Part shown: positions 19,033-28,050 of the stretch, piece after piece
Layout of the letters: each line of letters starts with the position of its first letter
Numbering within the stretch: the stretch's first letter is position 1
From: Yamadazyma tenuis
Lineage: Eukaryota > Ascomycota > Pichiomycetes > Serinales > Debaryomycetaceae
NCBI RefSeq assembly: GCF_029203305.1
Contig: NC_089465.1
Coordinates: forward strand, 372,001-436,000
DNA length: 64,000 bases
Reading direction: 5' to 3'
Notes under the pieces: generated by a model
The model's database searches: none
What the model was told of the DNA's origin: nothing
The model's input: only the letters and a program-made list of their open reading frames with translations
Program-made: the position numbers and the translations under genes

Positions 19033-19782
19033 CTAATGAAACAACCCCTTCTTCTTGGGACTGACGTCCACCTTGGTTGAAAAAATCAGGTCTACATCGG
19101 AGTACACCCGTGTGAGTTGGTTGCCCTCTCCCCCCTCGGCCTCATCCTCGCTCAATTGAAACTCCACTGAGGTTTTAGAATTTTCGATATCATTGGCATC
19201 TGCATCTTCCACCGGATGCACTTTGTCCCGAAACTCCATGCGGTAGTTGGACGTGATCCCATTGGCGACTGGTTGAACCAATGAGTCGTCTTCCAGGAAG
19301 ACAGACGTTGAATATGCCAGGGGCTGGTACTGGCGGTGCGAATAAGTACTACTGGCATCCATGGCACTGGCACTCGTCTTGACACTGCCTCCCTGAGACC
19401 GGCGGCGGTGGCCCCGACCCCGGTGCTTGCTGGTTCCAAGAAGCTCATTTATTTCGGCCCCACAATTGTAGTTCGGCTGCGACTTAGACTTGGGAGATTT
19501 GTCAGATGTGATCAGCAATGCATCAAGATTCAGGATCTCATCGATTGATGGGTTATCAAGAGTATATGCGTGGGGATTGGTGATGGCCGGGGGACTTCGA
19601 CCCGATGCGGTTGACGTAGATACAGTTCTGGAGGACCTGGGTGCAGATTTGACAGAAGAGGCACTCGAAGCCAGGGACGGCTGGCGGTGGCGGCGACGAG
19701 AGGCCGATGACCCTGAGGCTGAATGCTTTTTCAATTTCTGCTGAGTTTGGTATGAGACCGGTGGTAACAAAAAGAAGCTCAT
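19033..19782 (-). CDS. Disordered Ser/Arg-rich protein, unrecognised
   Basis: A 249-aa protein starting MSFFLLPPVSYQTQQKLKK. Most of it is low-complexity Ser, Arg and Lys in the first half (SSASRRRHRQ), with short conserved-looking islands such as PHAYTLDNPSIDEILNLDALL (about 74-94) and NCGAEINELLG. The C-terminus is acidic, then ends DVSPKKKGLFH. The leading hydrophobic patch is too short for a membrane segment. Such a pattern suits a regulatory or scaffold protein phosphorylated on Ser-Pro sites, but no family is recognised. ATG, frame length and codon use support a real gene. Confidence 0.65.
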   Translation of the reverse strand: MSFFLLPPVSYQTQQKLKKHSASGSSASRRRHRQPSLASSASSVKSAPRSSRTVSTSTASGRSPPAITNPHAYTLDNPSIDEILNLDALLITSDKSPKSKSQPNYNCGAEINELLGTSKHRGRGHRRRSQGGSVKTSASAMDASSTYSHRQYQPLAYSTSVFLEDDSLVQPVANGITSNYRMEFRDKVHPVEDADANDIENSKTSVEFQLSEDEAEGGEGNQLTRVYSDVDLIFSTKVDVSPKKKGLFH

Positions 19783-20321
19783 GGCTGGATATTACTCCCT
19801 GGGGGAAAAAGACAGGTAACAGCGGTAGTTATGGTGGGAGTAATATATTTATACGGTGTATCCTGTTAACGAAGGGGTGCGTGCACCCCCAGTGAAATCC
19901 CTGTGCATGTCGTCCGCGCGGCAGGTTTTACCGTTTATTCATCTAAATCTAGCTAAAAGGGGCTCTATTGTGAAATTGGTAACAAAGAGGAGAATTTTTC
20001 TGTTTTAGATTGCAATTCAGCTTCCTTGGTTTGTTGTAGATCACCTAGTCCTTGATTATTTGACTACTTAGGGGCACGGGAGGTGAGGTACATGAGTAGT
20101 AATTGCCGATCTTCTCATCATACCCTCATCATGGGTACTTACAGTAATGAAGGCGGCCTCGTGCAGCTCGACTGGCTTCGCCTGTTGATTCTGTCAGGGG
20201 CGGATAGGGCCCGGCCGGGCCTGACATTTCCTTTCCCACCTTCACCCCTGCTAATCGTGGGTGGAGTTTTGAGTCCATGCATGTAGCAAAAAATATTTGC
20301 AGCTGTTTGGTCTAACCCGGA
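19783..20321. other. Intergenic region
   Basis: About 0.54 kb between two minus-strand genes: the promoter of the disordered-protein gene and the 3' flank of the transporter gene. No further gene or RNA was found. Confidence 0.5.
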
Positions 20322-22127
20322 CTATTTCTTAGCCTGCGCGTCGTATCCAAATTTCGACATCTGTCTTAACTTGGGCCCGATCCGCTCAAAAATCCAGGGA
20401 ATTGGTAGCATAGCAACCGCTATGAACGCAAACAATGAGGTGGCCCAGTTGATGTGTAACTTCTCGTACATCTGGGACACGAAAAGTGGAAACACAGATG
20501 CAAGTAAATATCTCAAGAAACTGTTGGCACCAAGGGCACTGGCCACCGATGAGGGTGGGAATGCCATACTGAAGTAGAGCATGTTGGTGAAGAACACCAA
20601 GATTAAGCCAAAGCCAAATGGAATTCCCGATGCTGTGGGGACGGCCCAGTGGATGCTTTTTCTTCCGGTCCATGCCAACCAGAACAATGAGATGGGCAAG
20701 CAGAGACCGCCAATTTTGCCAATCCCCAACACCACTTCCGGCTTGCTAACTATCAAGTCTCCATTCTTATCACGTCTTCCCTTGGTTCCATCCGGGTTGA
20801 TGGGGAACGCTTTTCGGTCGATAAACACATAGAATATCACTCCCAAAATCAAGCCAATTCCCACCCCGATAAACGTCAACCCACTAACCCCGAGGTCCAT
20901 GCCGTATTCATCTGCAAAGATGATGGGGAAGGCTTCGAAGAACCCGAAAAGCACGGCAAACACGAAGGCAATGTAGAACGACCACACCAACACGATGGGC
21001 TCCACAACCAACATCTCCATGGGCCTCAACATCGTCACAAACATCGTCACCTTCAAAAGTTGAACCACCGGAGGCTTGTAGATGGCAATTCCTCTTTTCT
21101 TCATTCTTTTGGCCAAAATGATCGGCTTGTAGGTTTCTGGTAACGCCAACACGAACGGGAGAATGGCCCCACTAAACATCAACGATACCCACATGGTCCA
21201 CTTCCAACCTTTGTGCTCGGACGCAAATCCTCCCACGATGGGACCCAACACTGGTCCTAGAAATGGGGCCAAGCAGAACATGGCCATAGCAAAACCTCTT
21301 TCTTCGGGGGCCCACACATCATTGATGCTACCACCAGCCACCGCCAACGCTGGTGATGCCAACAACCCACAGAAAAACCGTAAAATCAAAATCTGGTAAA
21401 TCTTATCCGATAAGCCAATGGCCATTGTGAACAACATGGACACCGGGAACGACACCAAATAGACAATCCTTCTACCAAACTCTTCGGAGATTGGCGCCGC
21501 CAACGCCGGCCCAAATGCTAATCCCACCAAGTAGAATGTTAACCCCGACACACACAACTCCCGCGAAGCCCCGGTGCTAGCCATCAATTCAAACACACCA
21601 CTGACATATAATGAGCTACCCAATGACACACACAAACAAAGAATGGCGGTAGTGAAGGTGATGTACCACTTTTTCCATGTAGGCCAATTGAGTGGGTTGC
21701 CCTTATCATCGAAACTGTCCCAGTCCAATTGATGCATCGTCAAAAGTGCTGTTGGCTCCGTTGGCTCTAGTTTCTCAACATCCGTGGGATGTTCATCTGA
21801 CTTGCCTAAAGGCGAGTCCACGTCGGGTATACTGATGGTTTCGGCGTTATCTTGGTCTAGTTTTTCTGGGCCGAATGCGGTTGAATCTTCTGGGACTTCA
21901 TCCGTCGGATCATTTCGTGTGCGCTGCCCATGGGCCAATTCGGTCTCATATTCATCAGCCGTATCATAGGCCGATGAGCCAGTCACCGAGAACCCATCAA
22001 CAGACTCTCGAGTAGGTGCTGCCTGGCGTAATGCCTCTTCATCCAGTTTTGTAGGTCCAAAAAATCCCATTGTAATTGCTGGCCTGTCAAATCCTGAAAA
22101 TTTTAACCGATGTTGGATGAGGTTCAT
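20322..22127 (-). CDS. DHA1-type multidrug/H+ antiporter (MFS)
   Basis: A 601-aa plasma-membrane transporter of the 12-TM drug:H+ antiporter family (DHA1). A charged N-terminal tail of about 130 residues is followed by NPLNWPTWKKW, the usual lead-in to TM1. TM4-TM5 carry the family's motif C-like run, GPVLGPIVGGF. The central loop is basic (AKRMKKRG). TM7-TM12 follow, with a polar loop between TM8 and TM9 (INPDGTKGRRDK). It resembles the Candida Flu1/Mdr1/Nag-type exporters, but the paralogue cannot be fixed. The first ATG (22127) is used; a second Met at residue 20 (MGFFGPTK, 22068-22070) is an equally plausible start. Substrates are unknown. Confidence 0.88.
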   Translation of the reverse strand: MNLIQHRLKFSGFDRPAITMGFFGPTKLDEEALRQAAPTRESVDGFSVTGSSAYDTADEYETELAHGQRTRNDPTDEVPEDSTAFGPEKLDQDNAETISIPDVDSPLGKSDEHPTDVEKLEPTEPTALLTMHQLDWDSFDDKGNPLNWPTWKKWYITFTTAILCLCVSLGSSLYVSGVFELMASTGASRELCVSGLTFYLVGLAFGPALAAPISEEFGRRIVYLVSFPVSMLFTMAIGLSDKIYQILILRFFCGLLASPALAVAGGSINDVWAPEERGFAMAMFCLAPFLGPVLGPIVGGFASEHKGWKWTMWVSLMFSGAILPFVLALPETYKPIILAKRMKKRGIAIYKPPVVQLLKVTMFVTMLRPMEMLVVEPIVLVWSFYIAFVFAVLFGFFEAFPIIFADEYGMDLGVSGLTFIGVGIGLILGVIFYVFIDRKAFPINPDGTKGRRDKNGDLIVSKPEVVLGIGKIGGLCLPISLFWLAWTGRKSIHWAVPTASGIPFGFGLILVFFTNMLYFSMAFPPSSVASALGANSFLRYLLASVFPLFVSQMYEKLHINWATSLFAFIAVAMLPIPWIFERIGPKLRQMSKFGYDAQAKK

Positions 22128-22546
22128 TTATATCATGTAACCAGATACTTGCACCGAGGCACTGTAAACATCTAGCCCTGCCTCCTGTATATACTCCGGA
22201 ATCCACTGGTATATCTGGCGTGCACCCGAGTGATTGGTTGTATGCACTTTGCGAATTACACGGGTCAAGTTACTCATTTTCACATTTCATAAATCCGCTC
22301 CAAAAAAACGTTGGGTTTAACAACCTTGGGAGTACTTCCCCGCCTCAAGTTGGGATCGCATGTTATAATGATAGACAATTGAAGAGCATATGAAGGCTTA
22401 AACGGAGTTGGAGGAGTTGGAACAATTGAGGAAGTAGGAGAAAATCGGAAGAATTAGTAGACGGTCGGTATTGACTGCCGAGTGCGTCCTGGTTCGGCGA
22501 TAAACATTTGGTGTGGCAGTGAGGCTTCTATTTTTGCCAACTGGCA
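22128..22546. other. Intergenic region
   Basis: Holds the promoter of the DHA1 transporter and the 3' flank of BRL1. A purine-rich run (GAGTTGGAGGAGTTGG) sits near 22400. No gene is seen. Confidence 0.5.
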
Positions 22547-23788
22547 CTATTTTCCCGCACTATCGGGGGTCGGCTGCTCACCGTAGTACGTCTTGGCGCG
22601 GATAAACCCAAATATAAAGTTTAACGCAAATACCATCACCAAAAATGAAAAGAGTATCACGAAAAACTTGAATCCCAACGGTTCAATGAGCGAGTTCAAG
22701 ATCAACCCGAGTGTCTCCGCACTAATGCTCGACTTATTACCGCTGAAATTGGGATGCAGATTCTGGTTCATACAACTAAGCCAGTAGCTACAGTGCTTCT
22801 CAAGCGCCGGCACAATGAGATCAGGAGAACAGTTATTATCGTGGTACTTTTTGGTGCACTCCTCGATCTCAAGTGCCAACTGCACCGACTGCTGGAGAAT
22901 CTTGACGTCGATGTCCTTGCGAATAGTCCTGATAATGTTGTAAATGAGATAAATGCCGTAGATACTCACACCAAAATTAATCAGCAATTGCAAATATGTC
23001 GAGATGATGTACGGATACTTCTCCTTGGGAATACTTTCTTGTTTCCATGGCGATGGGAGCTTTACATCCTCAAGCATGTTGACGCTGTGGCTGAAGCTGT
23101 TGACGCTCATGTAGCTGGTGTCGTTTTGGGTGGTGTCAACAGACTTATTGGGAGAGCAGTAGTAGTGGTGGTGATGGACCTGGATCGACGTTGGCGTCGA
23201 CATGTTGCTGTACCGACTGAGGTCCTCATCCCGTGGTACCGTCGTGGGCATTATTGGTGTGGGTGTGGGTGACATGCGGTTGTACCGTCTGTACAAGTAC
23301 GATTGGTTCATCGAATTGCTATAGATATCTTCCTCGTCGTAGTCCTGCTTGGATGGGTTGTACACAAACTCAGGCTCCCTGTCGAGAAACACCGAGTTGT
23401 CACTGTTACTCGAGAACGAGTTGATGTGGCGTGTCACAAGGGTTCTGACGGTGGTGGTATCAATTTCGTCATCTTCATTCGCTGTAGACTCTGGTGCTGG
23501 AAGAAGCTTCATAGCGTACTTGGCGCCCACAGTAGTGGGCAGTAGAAGGGCCAGTGACAATGCCAGCACGAAACTCAGGTTTTCAGCGTCCACTTCAATA
23601 TCCATTCTTTTGATGGGAGTGCTGGTGTTGAGGTCGTGCTCCCTGATCGTTTCTATTGAAGACACATCGTTGTGAAGGTCGGAGATCGAGTCGACTTCCA
23701 TTGCATCACTGGAAATACTGGTATCGATGTCCACCGCCGTTTGAAACTCGCTGATACTGAGCGCCAGGAGACTTCCATCAATATCCAT
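22547..23788 (-). CDS. BRL1: Nuclear envelope protein Brl1/Brr6 family
   Basis: A 413-aa nuclear envelope/ER membrane protein of the Brl1/Brr6 family, which helps nuclear pore assembly and membrane homeostasis. The family core is at about 255-400: a first membrane segment (YLQLLINFGVSIYGIYLIY), a luminal part with four cysteines (ECTKKYHDNNC and HCSYWLSC) that form the conserved disulfides, and a second membrane segment (FKFFVILFSFLVMVFALNF). The long N-terminal region favours Brl1 over the short Brr6. It includes a hydrophobic stretch at 71-88 and a His/Tyr-rich patch (HHHHYY). It is divergent from IPI1, with only 71 bp between the two start codons. Confidence 0.82.
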   Translation of the reverse strand: MDIDGSLLALSISEFQTAVDIDTSISSDAMEVDSISDLHNDVSSIETIREHDLNTSTPIKRMDIEVDAENLSFVLALSLALLLPTTVGAKYAMKLLPAPESTANEDDEIDTTTVRTLVTRHINSFSSNSDNSVFLDREPEFVYNPSKQDYDEEDIYSNSMNQSYLYRRYNRMSPTPTPIMPTTVPRDEDLSRYSNMSTPTSIQVHHHHYYCSPNKSVDTTQNDTSYMSVNSFSHSVNMLEDVKLPSPWKQESIPKEKYPYIISTYLQLLINFGVSIYGIYLIYNIIRTIRKDIDVKILQQSVQLALEIEECTKKYHDNNCSPDLIVPALEKHCSYWLSCMNQNLHPNFSGNKSSISAETLGLILNSLIEPLGFKFFVILFSFLVMVFALNFIFGFIRAKTYYGEQPTPDSAGK

Positions 23789-23835
23789 GGTTGTTGTGAT
23801 CTTGATTCAAATCAGTTTTAGTTTTCGCATCCGCG

Positions 23836-23853
23836 CATCTCATCGTGAAAATT
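23836..23853. promoter_or_regulatory. PAC and RRPE elements in the BRL1/IPI1 spacer
   Basis: CATCTCATCG (23836-23845) is the reverse complement of a PAC element (CGATGAG core). It abuts TGAAAATT (23846-23853), a partial RRPE (TGAAAAWTTT). Both are typical of ribosome-biogenesis promoters. They end 6 bp before the IPI1 ATG. Confidence 0.5.
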
Positions 23854-23859
23854 AACACC

Positions 23860-24759
23860 ATGGGGAGCAAGAAGAAGAAACAGGAAAAGAGAAAGGACTT
23901 CGTCAAGCAACGGCTCAAGGTCGGCAAGACCGCAAAGGCTGCCAACTTCACGGACACTTCGTTCAAACTGAAGGGTATTTCCTTGCCCAACCAAGCGATT
24001 GGAGCCAAATCAATCGAGCAGTACATCTCTTTGACTAGGCACCATTCTTTTTCCACTCGAAAAGAGGTGTTGGTGATGCTCCAGAAACACATTCCAAACG
24101 ACCCCAAGCTCAAGCAGCAGCTCATCAAGGCGTTGATTCCTATGATCACTGACGATGCCAAAGAAGTGAGAGATGCATTGTTGGAGTTGATGAAGATGTT
24201 GGTGGATACTAACATGGCATTGGTCGAGGTCAACTCAAACCAACTCATCCTTTACATCCATTCAGCTATGAACCACATCAATCCACTGGTGCACAACGGG
24301 TCTGTGGGGTTTGTCAATTTAATTGTCGATAACTTTCCGTTGCATCTCATCAAGTCTCACTTTGTCAAAACTCTTGATGGATACTTTAATTTACTCGGGT
24401 GGACCAAGACCAATAACAAGTCAGTGTCGAGCGTTCTGAAGAAGAATCTTTTGACACATTTGGCGAGTTTTAACAAGTTTTTGGATGTGAGCTTACAAGA
24501 GTCTGAGTCTTCTGACAAAGTGCACTACAATGCCCTTACCCACCTCTATACTTTTCCCACCTCTGGAAACCCTTTCACACAGCTTAACTTGTTCAGCGTA
24601 TTAAATGGCTCATCGACAGACTTGGTGAGTAGAAAGAAGGTTATAGTCGAGACGTACAAGCCGTGGATTCTATTTAATCTGAAAAGTTTACTCAATGACA
24701 CTGCTGAGGTCAGCCGATTGGCCCAATGCATAGTGGCACTTGTAGAGGGGTTAGAATGA
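23860..24759 (+). CDS. IPI1: Pre-60S assembly factor Ipi1 (Rix1 complex)
   Basis: A 299-aa nuclear protein of the Rix1-Ipi1-Ipi3 complex (human TEX10 family), needed for ITS2 processing and late nucleolar steps of 60S assembly. The start is the ATG at 23860, giving MGSKKKKQEKRKDFVKQ, a basic N-terminus typical of the family; the frame upstream reaches only a GTG. Residues about 20-50 carry the conserved KLKVGKTAKAANFTDTSFK-like block. Residues about 60-170 form the HEAT-like repeats. The length (yeast Ipi1 is 334 aa) is near normal. PAC and RRPE elements lie immediately upstream. Confidence 0.93.
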   Translation: MGSKKKKQEKRKDFVKQRLKVGKTAKAANFTDTSFKLKGISLPNQAIGAKSIEQYISLTRHHSFSTRKEVLVMLQKHIPNDPKLKQQLIKALIPMITDDAKEVRDALLELMKMLVDTNMALVEVNSNQLILYIHSAMNHINPLVHNGSVGFVNLIVDNFPLHLIKSHFVKTLDGYFNLLGWTKTNNKSVSSVLKKNLLTHLASFNKFLDVSLQESESSDKVHYNALTHLYTFPTSGNPFTQLNLFSVLNGSSTDLVSRKKVIVETYKPWILFNLKSLLNDTAEVSRLAQCIVALVEGLE

Positions 24760-24902
24760 TAATGATATAGATAATCATGAAAATAATGTACGATAGACAA
24801 CTGAACATATTAAATCTCTGAAACTAAATCTTCAGAAGCTATGGCTAGCTACTCTGACACCTGCTCTTGAAGATTAGGAAAAGCATACTTGAAAAAACTT
24901 TA

Positions 24903-25100
24903 TTAAAAATATTCAACCATTACACCCATACCAAGATGTCTCCGAGTATACAATAAGCTCTCTTCATTCATGACACTATCAACACCCATGTTACTATACA
25001 AACTTTTCCGAAAGGCAATATGGAATTCGGACTCAGTAAACATAAATAATATAGCATTGGAAAACCGCTCAAAAACCACAGCATTCTGAGCTGGACAGCA
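24903..25100 (-). other. 65-codon in-frame open stretch after the oxygenase stop
   Basis: Directly after the TAG of the oxygenase gene the same frame stays open for 65 codons, to TAA at 24903-24905. The sequence is protein-like: ERFSNAILFMFTESEF near the start and LLYTRRHLGMGVMVEYF at the end. It contains an internal ATG that would give 46 residues. It could be a relic of a longer protein, a separate microprotein, or chance. No family is recognised. Confidence 0.3.
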
Positions 25101-26165
25101 CTAATCGAACCCGTCGACAACTTCGTACAGGCCCACCTTAAACTTCACATTCGCCTGTTTGGGATAGTCATTTCGATTATGGTAATTTTCAACCCGTTTT
25201 CTCACATATTCGGTTCCGTTCAACGGTTCACTTGCCTTATATAGCCCTTGCAGCCTCAATACCGGCGAGTCGACGATTTGAACTACACTTTTATCCCCCG
25301 GTCTGAAAAAGTAAAAAAGCCCATACCGTGGCTGCGAAACTTGGTCTTCAGGAGGACGTACAACTCTATGGATTGTCAGTTTGAAGTAGCCATTCGACCA
25401 GAATGTAAGGGCATCACCAATGTTGCACACAATACCATTCTCGACTGGCTTCACATATTTCCACGACCCGTCCAGCAACTTAATTTGAAGTCCTTCTACC
25501 CTTTGCTCAAAAAGAAGCGTTAATGACCCAAAGTCCGTATGTGCTCGGGCATAGATGTTTTCAACCTGCTTGTCATCTTCGGCCGATCTGATGCTGTACT
25601 TCATGTACCGCAAGTGGTCGTCGCTGCGGTCGTTGTACAAATGATTATTGACAAAGTATTCTTCATCAATCTCCAAGATAATTGCGAATAACGTCAAAAG
25701 CTTTTTGCCCACTTCATAGCTTTTTTTACTGAAATCGTCTAGCTCTTTCCGATGCTGTTTGATGAAGTCTTGCTTGTAGTAGCTTTCGTATTGGCCGTTG
25801 AATTTGGGGATGTTGAACACTTCTGTCGTATCTTTTACCTGTGTTCCAAACACTCTTTTCACGCCCGCTGATTTGTACCCGAAATAATCACCTTTTTCAA
25901 AATCAACTGTTTGTGCCAGCTTTTCTGCCACCGTATAATCATCGAAGAAATGCTTCGATAGGGCGAACTGACGGGACACCTCTTCGGGCGAGATCCCATG
26001 TCCAATAATTGACCAAAATCCATCTTTGGACACGGCGGTTTTGAGTTCCTGGGCCAATTCGTACTTCCCATTGGCCTCATCGTACTTGGACAAGTCTAAA
26101 ACTGTCAATTCGGCATGACTAAGCTGCTCTTTGGTGGCAGCAGGTGGGTTCCACTCTATAGTCAT
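25101..26165 (-). CDS. 2-oxoglutarate/Fe(II)-dependent oxygenase
   Basis: A 354-aa enzyme of the isopenicillin-N-synthase-like 2OG-Fe(II) oxygenase family. The N-terminal DIOX_N part includes DGFWSIIGHGI (about 48-58). The jelly-roll core has iron ligands His209, Asp211 (AHTDFGSLTLL) and His266 (TIHRVVR). The usual 2OG-binding RxS is RYG (Arg280) here, so Arg is kept but Ser is replaced by Gly. Fungal members of this group act on small molecules; the substrate here is unknown. The start ATG is at 26163-26165. Its stop is followed by an in-frame open stretch (24903-25100). Confidence 0.88.
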   Translation of the reverse strand: MTIEWNPPAATKEQLSHAELTVLDLSKYDEANGKYELAQELKTAVSKDGFWSIIGHGISPEEVSRQFALSKHFFDDYTVAEKLAQTVDFEKGDYFGYKSAGVKRVFGTQVKDTTEVFNIPKFNGQYESYYKQDFIKQHRKELDDFSKKSYEVGKKLLTLFAIILEIDEEYFVNNHLYNDRSDDHLRYMKYSIRSAEDDKQVENIYARAHTDFGSLTLLFEQRVEGLQIKLLDGSWKYVKPVENGIVCNIGDALTFWSNGYFKLTIHRVVRPPEDQVSQPRYGLFYFFRPGDKSVVQIVDSPVLRLQGLYKASEPLNGTEYVRKRVENYHNRNDYPKQANVKFKVGLYEVVDGFD

Positions 26166-26268
26166 TTTAATGTGTCAAATGTGCATATTGATTTCTATAT
26201 AAATAATCTAAAGTGTGGCTCAAAATGTTGCGAAAGTCTTCTCCACACCAACCACAGTTGAAAATAGA

Positions 26269-27933
26269 CTATGCATCCAAGTCCAACGTTTCCAACATCG
26301 TGTCTATCATCTCTAAATCTCTCAGGTACATAAGGAGGGAGTCTTTTCTTAGCTTGGTGTCTTCTGCAAATACTCCTGTGAAAGAAGGTCCAATTGGAAC
26401 GAAATCTTCAAGCAATGCCGTACTGACTCCGTATTTTTTGGACAAGTAATATCTGATATCATCAACCAACTCAATGGTATCGGTGGCCTGTCTGTGTTCA
26501 ATACGTCCAGCACTTTCCTCAATCAAATCGTGTAATTTGGACGATAGCTCTGGATTATGGAATATTGTTTCCAAGTTGGTTGCAATCAATTTAGATGTGA
26601 AGTGTTCAAGTTTGTCACACCGAGTAGCCCAACTAATTCTAACAAGCTCAAACACGTCGTATCCAGTTGTCTCCTTTAATTCTGTCATTTCCCCAAAAGA
26701 GAAATCCTTGAACTTGGAGGTGATATTTACGGCACACAAACTCTTTAATCGTTCCACGAGCAATTCATCTGATAGATAAAGTAAATCAACGGTCAAACTT
26801 AATGGAATGTAGTCCACATTATCATGGTACAAATAGGAAAGTACCAATTCGGCAACTCTACTGTCGGTACATGTCACAGATATTACCGGAAGCTCCAGGG
26901 CCTTGAAAATGGTTCTGTCTAGTATATCAAACCCATCGTACTCCTTTATTGGCACCTTATTCTGGCCAGCAAAAATCTCCGAATTGAACATCGTTTCAAA
27001 GTACTCTGACCGAATCAACATGCTCTTATGGCATGGATAGTACACAATGGATTCCAGGCTAATATCTACAATCAGAAGAATAATGTCAGGGATGCAATCA
27101 CTAATAAAGAGCTGAGATTTCAAATTATTAGTGAGGTAGTTCAACGGCTCTATGTCTTCGTAGTCCACATCTTCATCAAATTCTAACGGTACAGAAACCC
27201 TCAGATCAATGACTTTTTCGAGAAAATTGGACATGTCCACACGGGACTTTTCTATAAGCATAAATGAATTGTCATGAATGGCTTTTGATTTCAGCTTCTC
27301 GTCCCAAGTATCAACAACCCTGCTAACCGCCGCCTCAAGGTCGGTCAACTCAAAGTACTGAGCTATATCAGCAGCACCCTTTATTCTTTCTAACGTCAAT
27401 CTGTCTGTTCTCAAGTAAATATAGTCAAGAAGAATGTCAAACAGCTTGGAGTCGTAATCCAGCTGTGTCTCTGACTGATCGTGCCACTCATTATTTAACT
27501 GGTACATCATCTTTGGTGACCTTGCTGCCAACAAGAATCTGTTGACAAAATATGTTTTGTCTGCACATCGTATCACCAAGTCCTTGTTAATGAACTTGTT
27601 GTTGGTGAATATCCCTGTTATATGGGATGCAAATGGCTGGTTGATATCCACCTTCTTGGAAAAGTCATAACTGAGCAATAGGTCTCGTATTTTGTAGTTC
27701 AATGCGCCGTAGATGCATCTTTCTCCCTCAAACGAGTCTCTATCACAAATTGCTCCCCTTTGAAGGAGTAGTTCCACCACCTCGTAGTGACCACAAATCG
27801 AAGCCAAGATCAACGGTGAGTAATCCCATTCATCGGTCTTATTGACATTAAGGTTAGGAGTGTCTAGGAGTATTGCCACTGTTTCCAAATCACCTGTTCT
27901 ACAGGCATAAAGCAAATTCGTAAAGGTATCCAT
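26269..27933 (-). CDS. Ankyrin-repeat and BTB/POZ protein (YIL001W-like)
   Basis: A 554-aa protein resembling S. cerevisiae YIL001W and animal ABTB1. Ankyrin repeats at about 1-75 (DLETVAILLDTPNLNVN, PLILASICGHYEVVELLL) are followed by two BTB/POZ domains. The first is at about 115-225 (NKDLVIRCADKTYFVNRFLLAARSPKM), the second at about 280-400 (DIILLIVDISLESIVYYPCHKSMLIRSEYF motif). BTB domains suggest a cullin-3-type adaptor or a scaffold role, but yeast lacks a well-studied partner, so the function is open. It lies 103 bp upstream of the oxygenase gene on the same strand. Confidence 0.85.
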   Translation of the reverse strand: MDTFTNLLYACRTGDLETVAILLDTPNLNVNKTDEWDYSPLILASICGHYEVVELLLQRGAICDRDSFEGERCIYGALNYKIRDLLLSYDFSKKVDINQPFASHITGIFTNNKFINKDLVIRCADKTYFVNRFLLAARSPKMMYQLNNEWHDQSETQLDYDSKLFDILLDYIYLRTDRLTLERIKGAADIAQYFELTDLEAAVSRVVDTWDEKLKSKAIHDNSFMLIEKSRVDMSNFLEKVIDLRVSVPLEFDEDVDYEDIEPLNYLTNNLKSQLFISDCIPDIILLIVDISLESIVYYPCHKSMLIRSEYFETMFNSEIFAGQNKVPIKEYDGFDILDRTIFKALELPVISVTCTDSRVAELVLSYLYHDNVDYIPLSLTVDLLYLSDELLVERLKSLCAVNITSKFKDFSFGEMTELKETTGYDVFELVRISWATRCDKLEHFTSKLIATNLETIFHNPELSSKLHDLIEESAGRIEHRQATDTIELVDDIRYYLSKKYGVSTALLEDFVPIGPSFTGVFAEDTKLRKDSLLMYLRDLEMIDTMLETLDLDA

Positions 27934-28050
27934 GGATGTTCAAAAAGATAAAAATGCGCGCAAGACGAGATGTGGCTGCAAAATATAGTAAAAGATTTCA
28001 TTATACAAATGATAATATACACGGGTTCCATAAGTTGGAGTCTATAAAGA

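Noticed and set aside
20322..22127. Naming the DHA1 transporter as MDR1 or FLU1
   Set aside because: Several close Candida paralogues share these motifs; the sequence alone does not separate them.
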